Assembly (NCBI GenBank): GCA_964036155.1
Contig: OZ038423.1
Location: 62,015,249-62,079,248, forward strand
Origin: Diploscapter coronatus
Taxonomy: Eukaryota > Nematoda > Chromadorea > Rhabditida > Rhabditidae
Length of the DNA stretch: 64,000 bases
Direction of reading: 5' to 3'
In this document: piece after piece, positions 11,715-26,700 of the stretch
Position numbering within the stretch: position 1 is the first letter of the stretch
Layout of the letters: every line of letters starts with the position of its first letter
Notes under the pieces: generated by a model
Databases searched by the model: none
What the model was told of the DNA's origin: nothing
Seen by the model: only the letters and a program-made list of their open reading frames with translations
Program-made: the position numbers and the translations under genes

Positions 11715-14700
11715 ATGAATTCGAAACCAAACCTGCCACGCGTCAAACAGACCCAATCCGTTGATTCGCTCACGCGACTCTCTTGCAAACGAATACCAAA
11801 ATTAGGTGACCATAGTTTTTCCCCTTTTCTTAAAATCATTGATCTTTCATTTATTCGGTGGTCTGTTTTGAACCTATTCTTTGATATCATTCACTTCATA
11901 AGCACGGAGTCATTGAATCAATCAACTAATTTGGCTGATGTTCATTTATTTGGCAATGTTATTCTTATATCATGGTTATCTACTCAAAAATTGAATAATT
12001 TCACATATTTTAGCTATTTTTCGTTGAAAATCTGTCCTAGAATTTGTCACTAGATCATTGAAACTCGAAGTCATTTCTTCCCGAAACTTGTCCTGAATTA
12101 TCAAACAGTGACAAAGCACATGTTTACGTTCTGCACCTTGCGTAATTCTAATTCAGTAATTCGCGCATCTAATTTCATCATCTCATTAGTGTAATTTAAT
12201 GCAATTATTTCGAATCAAATCGCATTAGATCAGTCACTAATTCGGATATCGAATTATCTTAATTACTAATAGCCCAAATTCTCAGACTTTGAAACGGAAA
12301 TCACTAGTCTTCGCTCATTTCAGAGTTCAACAATCTCTTTCCAAACTGCTAACAAAATACTTATTCTGCAAATCTTCTATAATTTTTCTCTCTAGTATCT
12401 TTAATTAACATACCAGTAAGCAATTTATTGATGATTTTTAAAAGGTTTTTTACTCGATTTTACTCGTTTTAAAATTTCAGTAAAATCTACGTGATTTTCA
12501 TAACTTTCTTCAAAGAGCCATAAATTTTCAATGTTTCTAATAAGTTCCTGAAATATCACCACATGAATATTTCAAGGCATGATGTATTCAAAAAAAACCG
12601 GTGATATTTCGTATTTCGTGACTCCTTATGCTAAAAATCGCGTGGCCTGTCTAATTATGCTCCAATTCGCCTTCTGTCCGCTTTCAATCATTCGTTCCGG
12701 TCCAAAATGGAAGCTCACGAAAATATTCCTACTGTTTTCAAAAATATCCTTAGAAAACCTTCTAGAATATTCCATTTCTGCGTTTGTTCGTTCGAGAAAA
12801 ACTCAAGGTTTGCATGTTTTGGCCAAATTGCAAAGTAGTCCCAAAAGAGGAGACACGAAATTTGATAAATCTGCCTCATGAATAATGTGGACGTCGCTCG
12901 TTTCATATTCTGATATATCGCATTCATTTTCACCGGATCAATTTCGCGTCGCCGCCATTTTTAGTTCCATCAAAAATAAACTTCGTAAAATCGAAACCTA
13001 ATGCTCCATTGAAAATGCCCCAAATCACTGTCCATTTTGAAAGCCACGTACAATTTTGATTTGATTAGTTTTTTCCTGCCAAAATTAAATTCGTATTTGT
13101 TGTTTTCTTGTCAGAAATGGCTTATTCACTCGATCACGCTCTAGGAAATCATCAATCATATTGTTTTCAAAAATTTCTCGTCCCTTAATAATCACTTCCA
13201 AGGGCGTAGCTGTTATTTCTGTCATATTGCGACCTTCGAATTTATCAGTCATTTTTCAAAGATTAGAAAACATTTTAAAATTACAGATTGTAATAATCAG
13301 ATCTAATTTAATTTTCAAATTTACAATTATTGTGAATTATCAAACTAGAAATCTTATTCATCGGAATTACGAAGAACCTTTAGAATTCATCATACATTTC
13401 TCTCTTCTATGATTTTTGATCTTATTTTTCTAAATTCTGCTGTCTTGCTTTCGGGGCGGAAGTGCACATACTCATGTTTCAATTCAGTTCAAAGCGATTC
13501 AGCATTTCAATCACATTTCTTCACTCGCTGATGCAATGTCTGGCTAACTTCTTTCAACAATTTCCTTCTTTTCACATTATTCATGCTGCATCCGCGTTTT
13601 TGTCTATGCATTTGTATGATTTGTCTGATTCCCTTTGTGATTTCACTTATTATCATCCATTGCTCATCCCGTTTTCCTTTCATCGTTCTTCAATAAGTGG
13701 CATTATTCGATTTTTCCCGGGTTTGAGCCGTTCCTTTGTGCCTTTTCATCTCGATACAGCTCTTTTCCCGTACCGTCCACTTCTTTCTGACTCAAATCCC
13801 CGTCTTTTGTTGTTTATGATGATTTCATCGGCATTTTCGTCGCGGACGTTTTGAAATTCCCTCAATCGTGGCTCACCGAATCGCAACACGCTCATGCGCG
13901 CAGAAAAAAAAACAAAAATAGGCTTAAACAAAGGCGCACGAAAAATGCAACGGTGGAAATGGGAAAATATTTTTCTTTCACATTTCTGCAAGAAACATTC
14001 CTTCTTACTTTCATCTAAAAGAATCTGTCCTGTATTCTTCTATTTTTGATAAACCTAATTCTTCATGATCATAGACGAAATGATGTACATAGAAAGGCAA
14101 TTCTTATTCTACATCTTTTTAAGAATGCTGCGAAAAATCTGATTACCTCATTTTTATTTCAATTAGTTTATTTATAATTCATCTAAAGTACTCTTCATTT
14201 GCATACATCTTAGGTTAGGTTTCAATTTTGGTCGATCTTTTGGCAAAACAATTGGAGGGGATTAATGAAATTCTCGTAAATCCGCTTACGAAATCCCAAA
14301 ATCCGGCACCACTTGATTCTGATTATCGCTTTCTTTATACGGCTTCTCTTCCTATCGAAGATTATCTTCAATGCTTTTGTCGTCGACTTTACCCCTATAG
14401 AATTGATAAACTCCCTTTGCTAATATCCTAATCTTATGATAACAAATATCGCTAAAATCCTGATTGATACAATCTCGAATTAGGTTATTTATGCGTAAGA
14501 TTATCCTAAAGTCAGCTTTATTTGAATGTATCAAGTCCTCTTTCGAATATCTGTTTATCTTAAATGCCACTGAAATAATGGATATGAGTCGGCTTAAGCG
14601 TAGTCATGTCGTAGGATTGTCATTAGGATTTTAGGGATATGATTAGAAAAATCTTATCGTATGACTGATTTTCTGATATTTTAAGGCAAAAATCAAAATA

Positions 14701-17700
14701 AATTTGTAACATATTAGGATTTTCAAGCATATGCAAATGAATTTCAATAACAACTAAAGATTATAAAATATGTTGATAAATTCTTTTCTCCGGGTTAATG
14801 ACTTTCTCTAACCCAAGAGCCTAAACTTCTAGAACTAATCTTTTACAGTATGAATACAAAGTCGAAACATCTTTGATCACCGAATTTATTTTGATTTGAC
14901 CAGCAGCATTGCAAATTTTGCCTGCAAAGTATGCGCATTCTTTTGTGGCAATCATCTAATTAATGATTTATTGTTTAGAGTTTCTGTCAGTTTTCATTAC
15001 CAAATCATTATCTTACCAATTAAAAATTCTATCAATCCTCCTAAAAATTGTGTCTACTTCTATTTTAATATACGTGAAAGAGTGGATTTTTCTATTGCTA
15101 TTTGCTGAGAGAACAGAGGCAATTTCCGATTTCAAATATCAGAGCTTGTTTTGTCTGTAAATTGATTCTGACAACAATTTCCTTCGGGATTACTAAAAAT
15201 CATTTGTTGACTAATTTTTGACCGAGTACCGAAATGCCAAATTCGCTTTTAGTCGATTGCAAAGCTGAGATATTACGAATTACCGAACTAAAAATTGCTT
15301 AGGAAATTTCATAGGAAATGTTGTTCCAACTAATTTCTTACTGTAAACTAAAATGTTCGTGATTATTTCTACCTTTTTCGTAGGCTATTTTTCTGGTATT
15401 TATACTCCAATAAAATGCATTTCTATTTGAAATGACCACAATTTTCCTATTGTACATCAAAGCGCGCTAGACACGATTCGTGGAAATCAAATTGTAGTCT
15501 AACTGATATAACTCATAATTCTATTTCCAATGACAAACATCCGATTTAATGAAATTTCCCCCGGAAATGATGCAATTCAATTAAAAAATGTCGTAATTCT
15601 ATGAACTTGTAGCCAGAATGATTTTCTTATAACTTTTGATTATGATTTCGAGCAGATGATGCACACAAATTGAAATTTTATTTTAATTTTTTTGAAATCG
15701 AGGTGTTATTCGATGTTTCTCAAAACAGTGCATTTCCAGCTGCAGCCAAGCACATTTACAATCGCAAAACAAAGTTTCGCATTCCTAGAAATTCTTTTAA
15801 ACCGAAGACGTTGTTGACTAAAAATCACCATCCCATCATCACATTTCGAATCATTCAAAATGTTTCATCGTGATTTCGATCTTCCGTGAAGTTTCAAATT
15901 TATCATAAAATGTTTATTCTAAATTCTTGCAAGAGAAATTTTTCTTTGAATGGCTCATGCATTCTATCATTTCAATAGATGCGGTGATGAAAAGAAAATG
16001 AAGTTTCCAAGAATCTAATTATTTCACTTCTAATATTCTAAATTTCAGAAATCAATTATTCTTCTCTTTCCTCGATTTTTCATCTTCTTTCATAGAATTC
16101 GAGCTTATCAATAGTGCAAAAGTAGCTATGAGATTCATTGCCTTATCTAAAAAAAATTAGCTAATATTTTTCATTTTTCTAGAAAATATTCCTACATGCC
16201 ATGGCTAAATAAGTTAGAAAAGCTGGTAGAATCATGACAACATTCGTATTGAATGGCATCAAACCAATGGTCATCACTTGAACTGTAATTTTTTGAAAAT
16301 TTTAAGAATGCACAATTTTCTCTCACCAAGACTAGCAGAATTGTAAACTTCAAGTATTTGATTTATCATTACCCATTTTAGTGCAGCTACCTCGATAACC
16401 TAAACATTATTTATCGAAAAATAGCGAAACATCCAATACGTCAATGCAGATCAGAAGGAGCAAACCAATTTTAAACTCGAGAAATACGACAATGATCGCA
16501 AAAATTTTATGAATACTCTAAAATTTAGAATTTCTTTGAAAATTATGAAACTCCACTTACATAACCAATGAAAAAATTCAGTAGTGATCCAGAAGCTTTG
16601 TCTGAATATGCAGTTGCAATGGTAAAGATGAATATAAATGGCGCCACAGAAGTGTATGATAGAATTATAAAATACTAAAAATTTTGATAAATCATTCCAG
16701 AAATTGACAACCCTAACTCTTAGATAAGTTCTCCGTTGGTTTATCAAGAAGTCGTTCAATTTCGGAAACATTCTAAATCAAATTTTAAAAATCAACCCTG
16801 AATAAGTCAATAGTCAGATCAATCAAGAAGCACTCGAAAAATCACTTTTATCAGTGAGCAACATTATTTCAAGGCTACTGCAATTATCGTTGCTTCGTTG
16901 AAAGCAATAAATCAATGCCCATTTTCATAAAGAAATTTTTTGTTCCTCGCTGATAACACGTCCATATTTTGCCATAAAATTTTACAATCATCACAGGTTT
17001 AGAAAGAAAAAAGCTAAAACGATTTTTTTCAATAAAGGTCATGAAAAAACCTTTATTTCACATTTCTTTAATTTACTGACTTTTGCAACATCGAAGGTTC
17101 GGTCTATTTGCTGCTTTCTTCTTCGTCTTTCATAGTCAATGGAGTCTGTGACGCATCATTAGAGACCCTTTGCATAATTCATTAGCCGTTTTTCTGCTCT
17201 GAATTCAGAATTATGAATCGAGTTTATGGAATCACTCTTCCCTATGCAATTCATTCGTAACCATCTGCTGAATTATTCCTGCATTTGTGCAATAATTTCC
17301 TACTTCGTCGTCTTTCGTCGTATTTGTGTGGACCGCAAACACAAATACTCAATGCATCCTATGTGCGTGTGCATGAAAATGATGATCAAGTGCCGAAAAT
17401 CGAACATTAACGAAAAAACGCTTGATATCACATATTCACATCTGAAACATTGTAAAATGCACAATGAAAAACGAAAAACCAAGCAAAACAATAACAAAAA
17501 TGCTTTCAGAGCCATTATTTTGGCACAACATTACACAGGAATTTGGCAAATGAACCATTTTTCTCAATGATTTTCTGCTCCGTTAAAATTTTTGCATTGA
17601 CAATAATTCTTTAAACTTTTAATTTCGATAAAAAATCTTTACAAAAATGAATCAGAATTTTTCATTATTTCAATTTAATTAGCGAAATGAAAATAATATT

Positions 17701-20700
17701 TTCAAAAAATCACCCATTGTTTATCGTCTTTTTCACAGACGAATCATCGCAATTTTGAATTCTCCTTCAAAGCGCGACACATATATTTAATTTCGCGAAT
17801 TTCAATTTTAATTTTCAAAACGACTCATAATTTTGTCGGAAAAATGTCAGTTTTCAATGGGCATTTCCATATAAATAATGTCGTTGAAGTCTCGCGATTC
17901 ATAATTTCGACTCGGACATTTCGCAATCAATTTCCATAACTGATCACAGGATCGGGAAATTTCAATTGCGATATTATTCATATGTAAATTCTAATCGAAA
18001 TTCTATATGACCAGGACCGAAATCTAGATTTCTAGAATTTCTGGAATAATCTTCGCAATATTAATGTACGAAATGTTGAATTGAAAACTTTCTTAAAGCG
18101 AAACTTCAATGCTCAAAACCTAAAATTCGACATCGCTATTTACCGGGTCTCTAATTTTGAATTCCTAAAAACTGGATTTTTGGTGAAAACTAACCCGATT
18201 ATTATCGTCCAAATCGCCAAATAATTCCCTGTGCTCCAATGTATTTTGCATAATTTTGGACGTTTGCTTCATTCAAAACTTGCAATCTTTGACTCTTTCC
18301 ATATTTCTTTCCCTGTCCCGTAATTGCATGTCATCCGCTCATTATTGATATTCATCTGCTACTGCTTGCCTTCCATGTCCATTTTCAATTTCCTGCTCTA
18401 AATTAGTCCCTCGTTTGTACCTTTCGGGTTGCTAAGCCATGTTCCTTCAACACTAATTCGTACAAATTCACGGGTCGACTGACCATTTTCTGCAAAATGC
18501 CGCGTTTTTTTTTTACATTTTTCCCAGTCCCAGCGCCATTTTTGCTCGTTCCCCGTTTGGGTTTCCTTCCTTATTTCCTCGCATTCTTCGATTTTCTCAT
18601 ATAAAATCTCCGGAATAATTCACGCGACCATCGCCGTTTACGACGCGCTTTTTGTGCAAAATTTCTCGGTCGGGGAAAAATGCTGAGATCGCAGATGAGA
18701 CGACGAGTTTTTGCGCGAATTCGAAATGAGGCGGTCGTGAAAAATTCAGGAATTTCCATGGAATCGGCCAGTCATCAAAACCGAACAGCGATTTTTCGTA
18801 TACAAACCCGAAAATGGCCCAAATGAATGATTCATCCGACTGAACGTATCTTGCGCGAGCATACGAATTTAAAATTCGACTAATAATCAGCAACTTTCCT
18901 AGGAAATATCGTAATCCAGAAATGTTTCTCGCAAGTTTCTTTTGAGATGTCGTAATTTCTCAATGATTTTGAAGTTTTTGACAGTCAAAAGTACACTTCC
19001 TACGATATGGATATGTAAATTCTAGCGAATAGTTGCTCGAAAACATTCTCTTTAGAAGACGTTCTGATTTCATATGCAAATGTGGCATTCTATTTCCATT
19101 CTTTTTACGAATGCAAAATCAGGGCACTTCTATATAAACAAGTCGCGATCATAAAAGTGATTATGGATGCAAAGACACCCTCATAAGTCTTTGAAATTAT
19201 ACAATCTTTTCATCGCGCTGTTCATTAATTTTGCCTACGATTATGCTGTGTGAATATCGTGCTTGCCGCTCATTTGGATGCACATTTCAAGTAGCGTAAA
19301 ATGCTCATAAATATCCATTTCTACGCATTCATTATAAATTATTTCAGAGTGAAATATTCATCATCAGCATCACCAAAGTGTATGTATGATCGTGAATAAT
19401 TCCACGTTCAAACTCTCACACCATACCGTTTTCAGACCTCTGAATATCAAATTTCGTAATCATCAAAAATAGGCCCAATAATCTCCAAGAAAACCCGTTC
19501 TTTATTAATAATTTCTCTCTATTGAAAAATGAATCAGTAAAAAACCCCAGACGGCTAACAAAAAACCGTCAATATAGCCATTTTCGTATGAGAAACGAAT
19601 GGGAATTCATCCGTTTCGTTTCTAATCAAAGCCCTTATTGGTTGGCGGACTTTCTTCAATGTCATTTCCCTATACGAATTATTATTTACATCCGAAAACT
19701 AGTGTTGTAGCTGTACACATATAAAGTCGTTGATTTCGAATAATAATTTCGACATTTTCGCTAAATTGGAATCTCTAAAGTGAATTCAAGCTATACATAT
19801 TTGCCAATTCTACTAATTCCGTGTCTTGCCCAAATCAAATTGCATATTCTAGGCTCTAGTAATTATTCACTATCCTATCAAGCATACGTGTAAATTCCCC
19901 TTCTCAGATTCAAACATCAATTTTTATACTCCAGTGCCCATTACAAGCGTTGCATATTAATTTTTACTTACTATGTACGTGCCTTTTAAAATGCTATTTC
20001 ATGCTTAGTAATAATATTCATCCATAAAAATGACTAAAATTCTCGATTCTAGCTGACCAATTCCAATACGCTCCACTTGACTTTATCGCTCAATTCGACC
20101 GAAAATTAGCGAATTTCCGCCAATTGAACTCCGGGGTTCATTTTTTACTTCCCCGTACTGGGAAAACGCGCGCGTGCAATTGCTCACGGATTCTACTGGT
20201 AGTTGGTTCGTTTCGTTATGAGGAAATTAGGTAATCAAAAATTAATTTCGATTGGAGAAAGCCCGCTTCTCGCAACTACTCGCTCATTTTAGCTCATGTG
20301 TTATTTCATTTTTAGCCTTCGGAGCGTAGTTTTCTAATTTCTACTCGATTCCGGACAGCACTTTCCTCGAATGCCGTTAACTGCAGTTGACTTGGTGAAT
20401 TAAAAAGTCGCGCGTTTAGTTGAAAATTGACTTGGGTCATTAAATTTAATTGCGAAAGTATGAAAATTTAAGTGGAAACGGAGCAGGTGCCCAAGTGGAT
20501 TTGCTCTAAGAAGATCGTGTGCTTTGGAAGCCGACGAATAGCAATTATTTTACCCCTCTTTACCGGAATAAAACATCTGTTTTGCTGATAAGTCTGCATT
20601 TTCATGTAAATTCAAAATGCATCTGAAAATCAGCAGATGTCCTTCTTTACGTAACAGCAGCTATGTCTGCTTCTTGTAATAAATTCTCGATTTTTCGAAG

Positions 20701-23700
20701 TTGATTTTGGAGAGTTTGCATTTTACCTTGTTGATTTGATTTATCACCTCGACTAAATGACCATCTGCTCAACTTTTTCTGCATTTCCAACTTCTGTGTT
20801 ATTTTAGTTATTGCACCTTATTTCTAAGCAGGTGATTCAGTAGCAAGCAAATAACCTAATTTTATTGCCGCAATTTTCAGCTAAATTGCTCCACTTTTGC
20901 AGGCTAAATTCACCTGCGTTGCATTAATTTGCATATTATTTTTATTGAACGCAGTCATTTGACTTGACCACAGACGTAGAGGTGCGACTAATTACCGTAT
21001 CCCATTTCGAGCCGTAATTAGTGCCAGGTGAAAACCATTCCGACTAGATCTAAGATGCTAAAATAACTCTGAAGTACTTTATTAGGTTTCGTGCAGAATA
21101 TCGCACTATATGAGAGCCATTTATAACCAACTTTGAGAGTGAGCTCTAAAATGTCATGGAAATTTAGCAACGCTATTTTGCACCATGAAATGTCGTTCCA
21201 CAACTACATAATTATTCTAAATACTCTCATTTTAACTGTATACAGACCTCGAGAGCACTTTCGTCAGGCGAAGAAAATATACGGGGAGTAGATCACAAGG
21301 ACTTCTGACGGTCATCCTCCCTAGGTCTGACTATATACAATCTATCGTGTCTGCGCTTCTCTTTTTATGTGTGAAATAATTTAGCGCTGAGTTTAGACAT
21401 AAAAACGCCGAATAGTTCAATTTTTAAGTCCATTTCACCTATTCAAACAAATTAAACAATATACTATTCATGTTTAATTTTCTGTATAGTAGTTTTAATT
21501 TAATTTAATAATTTCTCCAAATTCTCACACATTACTCTTCATCAAAGTGCTGCGCGCATATTATCTCACCAAAATTCATCCTTTATTCCCCAATTTTGCC
21601 CCTAAATTGTCTATTGTCCCGCTATACACATTCCATTTTTCTATTGTATTCACTCACGTTATTAAATTTTCATTTCAAACTTTTCTCTACGTCCTTTCCG
21701 AGTTTTGTTAGTCCGTCTGCCAAATTCGACGCCTGTATAAATAGGATCTAGATTTTTGGAATTCATAAAAATTGTAGTTATTCAAGAGGGAGTTTCGCGA
21801 TTTGCAGGAAATGAGAACCAATTCAAATGTCGTCTATCCAATCAACCATTCAATTATTTTTCTATCATTTATCTGTTTATAGTTCAGTCGGTGAGATTGT
21901 AGGGTTTTTGCAACACAATTGAAAAAAACATGTTAAATAAAAATAGAAGATCATTTCCTCGTCTTTTGCAAAAAAAAAATCACTTTTTTTTTACAAATGT
22001 TTCGATTTTCATTTCACTATATCTAAGCCGAGACTATGTTTATAATTAAATTGGTAGAATCGTAGTTTTTTGCAGAACGATTTTCAAAACATTTTTGCAA
22101 AAAAATTGAGATCTCCTTATTATCTACTTTTTCAAAAATTGCGAGTTAATTCACCTCGGCTTCAAATTCAGTTTTTTGAATATGCTTTTAAAATTTGAAT
22201 GAAGTTCCAACATTTCTGATTTTTGAAATTTATTCTCCGAACAAAACAAAATGTTATTTTTCATAACAGTTCTCATGCCAAAATCCAAAAGTGACATTTT
22301 CCCAGGCTATACAAAAATATTCAACAAAAAACTTGTATATAGATTTGGGAAACTGCGTCGAAATGTGTTTACAATCGGTGAACTACGCGAATTGCGCGCA
22401 TTTTTTCACTGAGTTTATGCGAAAATCCTTTTATTTCAATTTAAAAGGCCCTCGTTTTTCATTCATGGGAATGATCCGATTTTGCTTACTAACCATAAAA
22501 TGAATTGTAATTTCAGCGCAGCTTTATCTTCTTCAAACAAATATTCTTCGCCGTATCCCAGACGATATTATTTCGCAACAAATCTATTTTTCTATTCAGA
22601 AAAGCACCTGAATTTTCCGATTGATTAGTCCCCACCCACTTTGCAATTTTCCTCGTCATAAATCATGAACTGTTAGTTTCAAATAACAAATGTCTGCTTC
22701 GTCTTCATGCCGACATAAAAACGTAAAATAGTTTGAATCTTGGAAAATTCATAATATTTTCTGAAATTATTCACAGATCTCTAACCAAACCTGGTAAAAA
22801 TTATCAGATGAAGTTTATTTGTGGGTTTCTCTTAAATTATTGTGAGTCATATTCATTGCGATGTTGAATTTTCTTTATATTCATCAAAATATTGGATCAT
22901 CTTGCAAGTTTTCCTGAAGTAAGGAATTATAATTTGTATTTTCTCCATATTATTTCTGATCAGACATAGTAAAAACAGGTTGAAGACAACTAATGCCAAA
23001 TTTCAATTTCAAAATACTATTCGGCAACCCAATAGTTCGTTGTTTTCATTTCTTCTCATCGTCTCTTACTAATTCATTCGTAATGGCCACTTGCTTTAAT
23101 GTGAGATGCAAAATCGTCTGCGATACGGCGCAGTCATTCTGCAACCCTTTCTTCGATTCCTGAAGCCTTGGCGACCGTCTCCTTGGCTCGGATCTGCTGT
23201 TATTGTCTGCGCTATTTTAGTCGTGGTTTATTATTTTCATCTCCCGTCCACTGTTTTGGTCTCACGCTACACGCACCATTTTTTACGACTTATTGGACAA
23301 TAGTACTTTTCTCTGAATGATGGATTATTAGGCGACTTACCGTTTATTTTTGCAACAAGGAAAGTGTTTGACCTAAAGTTCATCTTTCTGAATAAAAACG
23401 TGCTATCTACCCAATTGACGCCGGTGATCAATAATACGGAGAAAAGAATTTGATGCTATTGGACCACTTTCATTTCACACAAATTTGTACAAACTCGGCA
23501 AGGGGTAAAGATCGTGAAGAAAATAGCTAAAAGCTTAGCCATTGCGCTATTTCGCTCATATTAGGCAGATCGCAACCATTGCCTTTCCCTTCGTTTCCTT
23601 CTAGAGAGCGAAGCAAGCAAGGGAGAAAAGAAGGCAGGTAATGAAAGGGAAAAGCAATGATTTCTGACTCATTAGTATAAGCGAAATAGCGTGGTGGCTA

Positions 23701-26700
23701 TGTTTTTAACTATTTTCATTACGATACTCACCTTTTGCGAAATGAAAGCGCTCAATAGGAGAAAATTTTGCTCCATGCTTGTGAAACGTTATATTTTCCA
23801 TAGAAATATATCAGAGCACTGTTATGAGTATTGAGATTGAGAGCTAGCGATATTCTCATCAGGTTTTGATGTGCTTTTGAGGAATCGAGAACTTTCTTTC
23901 TCTTATTTCCCGTAAATTTCTCATTTGCTGTGATTAAAAATCGTATAATAATTATGGCGCACTCTGTATTATTGGTAAGAAAATAATCACTTTTATCATT
24001 TATCAAGGAAAAGTAGATCTTCATGATTTAAAGTTTTAGGTACTTATGAAAACAAATCTATTTCTAATTGAAGGCTAACTTTTTCTCTCAAATCAACAAC
24101 AATTCATAGACGAAAATCGTCAACCTTTTGTCTGATATGGGAGGAATTGATTTTATCGTCTGCGTTTCCGGCTCCTGAATGTCATTTCTTTTCCCAGGCA
24201 GTAAGGGCAAATTTGTGTTTTACTCTCGGCATCCGGACCGTTTTATGCATATTTCGTTGCTCATATTTGATCTACTTATCAATATTCCCCTTTTCACTGA
24301 TAAGTTCCTCTTTTGATATGGGAAATGTCCATTGAAATCTGCGTTTTTTACAACTAAAGCTGTGATTTTTTTCACGACTTTGATGCAATTTCTACGTCAA
24401 CTTTTCGTTTTACAATTGTCGCGACGATTTGACTTTGATCGTAAATGCTTATTTTTGTCGCCGAATCTAAATTGTCTCTGATCAAATGTGCGGGTTTCGA
24501 ATCACATGAAAAATTCCCGCTTTGCGTGCTCGAAACTAATAGATTTATGCGTCCATGTCTTTACATGATTCGGTCGGTGAAATGGCAAAAAATCCGCAGA
24601 CCCATATCATACACACTATGTCTAAATCTAAGATTAGCCCCATAAACGTATTTTCTCGGTAAACAATTTCAATCATAAAACTGAGAATTTCATTACTTTT
24701 TTCTTTATAGTACGGATTTTTTCTATTCAATGAAAGTAAACATGAATCTGTCTGCACTTTTATTATCATAATTTAGACCTTCCGATAATTTTTCCTCGAA
24801 TTTAAAATGACATAAAATAGTCTGTTCGATAATTTTTCCCTACAAATGTTTTGGCACCAACAAAATTACAGATCACTTTGCACGTCTTTGTTTTACTCCA
24901 CTCCCATAATTTTATGTGCAAATTTATCGTGTCTCCCTCCCACAGACATGCCAATTTTCCCGCGCTTTTCATTCTTTTCGCATACCGAAAATACCGCCTG
25001 CTCTTCGGAGAGAGAAATCAGAAATTACGGATTTTAGTTGGTGAAACTGGCGAAAAATCACATGCTTACTTCCTCAAAACACGCTTTTTCGCCTGTTGCA
25101 ATCATCAAAAATTCATGCACAGTTGCACTTACTTTCTTGATTACGAAATATTTCAAAGTTCCAACTTGGAATTACTTGAAAGTGGTACATTTTGAAATGT
25201 CTCTGACATTTCTTTTTATCAAGACATCAAAGAATATGCGGACTGTTCGCAAATAGCAGGTGTCCTAATTTTCACATAAAAATTTGAAAAAAGTGAAGAA
25301 TTTGGCAGATTTTTGTGATTTCTGCCTGTGCGTGCATCTGGTCTAGAATTCCATTTTCCAAGTTCTTTGTCTGGTTTTTATGCCTTTTTCTCTGCTTTCC
25401 GATTTCTTTAATTTTGTCTGTTTTTCCAGGCAAATGTCCGTATAGAACATTGCGCAATTAGGTGATTTCTATGACTTCACGTTTTTTCCTGATTTTTATT
25501 CGATTTTCGCTTTCGCGCGAATTTTTATAGACTTTTTTTATTTTCTTCAACTTTCATAGATTCCTCCTTCAAATGATGAACGTAATAGTTTACTCATAAA
25601 AGTGCGATAATGATCAGTTGGCGATTTTATCTGAACATCATTTGTAAAACATTCTCTCATTCCTTACTATTCATATTCTTCCTATCTCAATTCAAAACGT
25701 TCTTGTTCTTTGATAAAATCTAGTTATTTTCTTCAAAGAATCAAGGACTAAATTTTGATCTTTTCACTGCAATTTTTTGCTTTTTCTTCTAAAATAATCC
25801 CTCTTAACTTTTCCCTCATACATTTCTGTAGTTTTACTATTTATGATCACGAGATAAAGCTTCTTACTGAGAATGTAAAAATCTTTGAACACTAGGATAA
25901 ATCCTTTATTTTCAGCCATTAACGGCTTTTTTGATCATCAGCGATTTGGCTTAACCTTTGATTTGTCGGTTTAAAGTTTGCGAATTTGGAGTTTTTCCTC
26001 AAATCTTCGAATAATCTCGAGATTATCTGATTCGTTACGTAAAGCGCGGATTTCCTCCCATTTCAATCCATTACAATTTATCAAACTCGTCAATAATCCG
26101 ATGAAATAACACTGAAAGTTAAGAGATTTCGCGGGATAAGTCGAAACTATGAAGTAATATCGTCTTATTCGGAGCATATCTGAATGTTGAATCGGAATAA
26201 GTCCAGGTTCCGATCGCAACTTCATAGTCTAATTCCCTGACTTATCTCCGGTCTAATCCGGTTCTAAGCCAAAGTCTAAATTAAATCCGTTTTGACTCGC
26301 AAACAAGATGCGGTATTTTGATTTTTATCATTTATTAAGATATTTGCTGATAACTCGAAGCCCTTCAAACTGATAATCGTCTAAATAATGTTTGTACTGA
26401 AAGATGTGCTAAGTTATGGCTTCAAGCCCGTATAAAACGATATTTTTGCCTTAGAACGTGCATTTTGACTATGAAATTTTGCAAGTAAAATTTAGAAATG
26501 GTGAAGAATTGTGCATTTTCGAAATCTATAACAAGAATTTTATTGTTAAATTGAGGCTTTAGCGATATTTCTTCGTCTTCGCTTTTCTCGGTTACTCATT
26601 CCATTTCAAATTTCACATTTTCCACTTTCACCTGCTTCAATTACCCAGTCGATTCTCGATAACCCGGCATTTTCATTTATGAGCTATTGAACTTAAATGG

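Noticed and set aside
13462..13854. 130-codon plus-strand open frame, the longest in the 21 kb region
   Set aside because: Composition follows the pyrimidine-rich strand (Phe, Ser, Leu, His), with no domain, no splice partner and open frames on the opposite strand too.
21245..21345. Possible foldback between TATACAGACCTC and GAGGTCTG-like sequence
   Set aside because: Only the outer 15 or so bases pair well and the interior does not align, so this is too weak to call.
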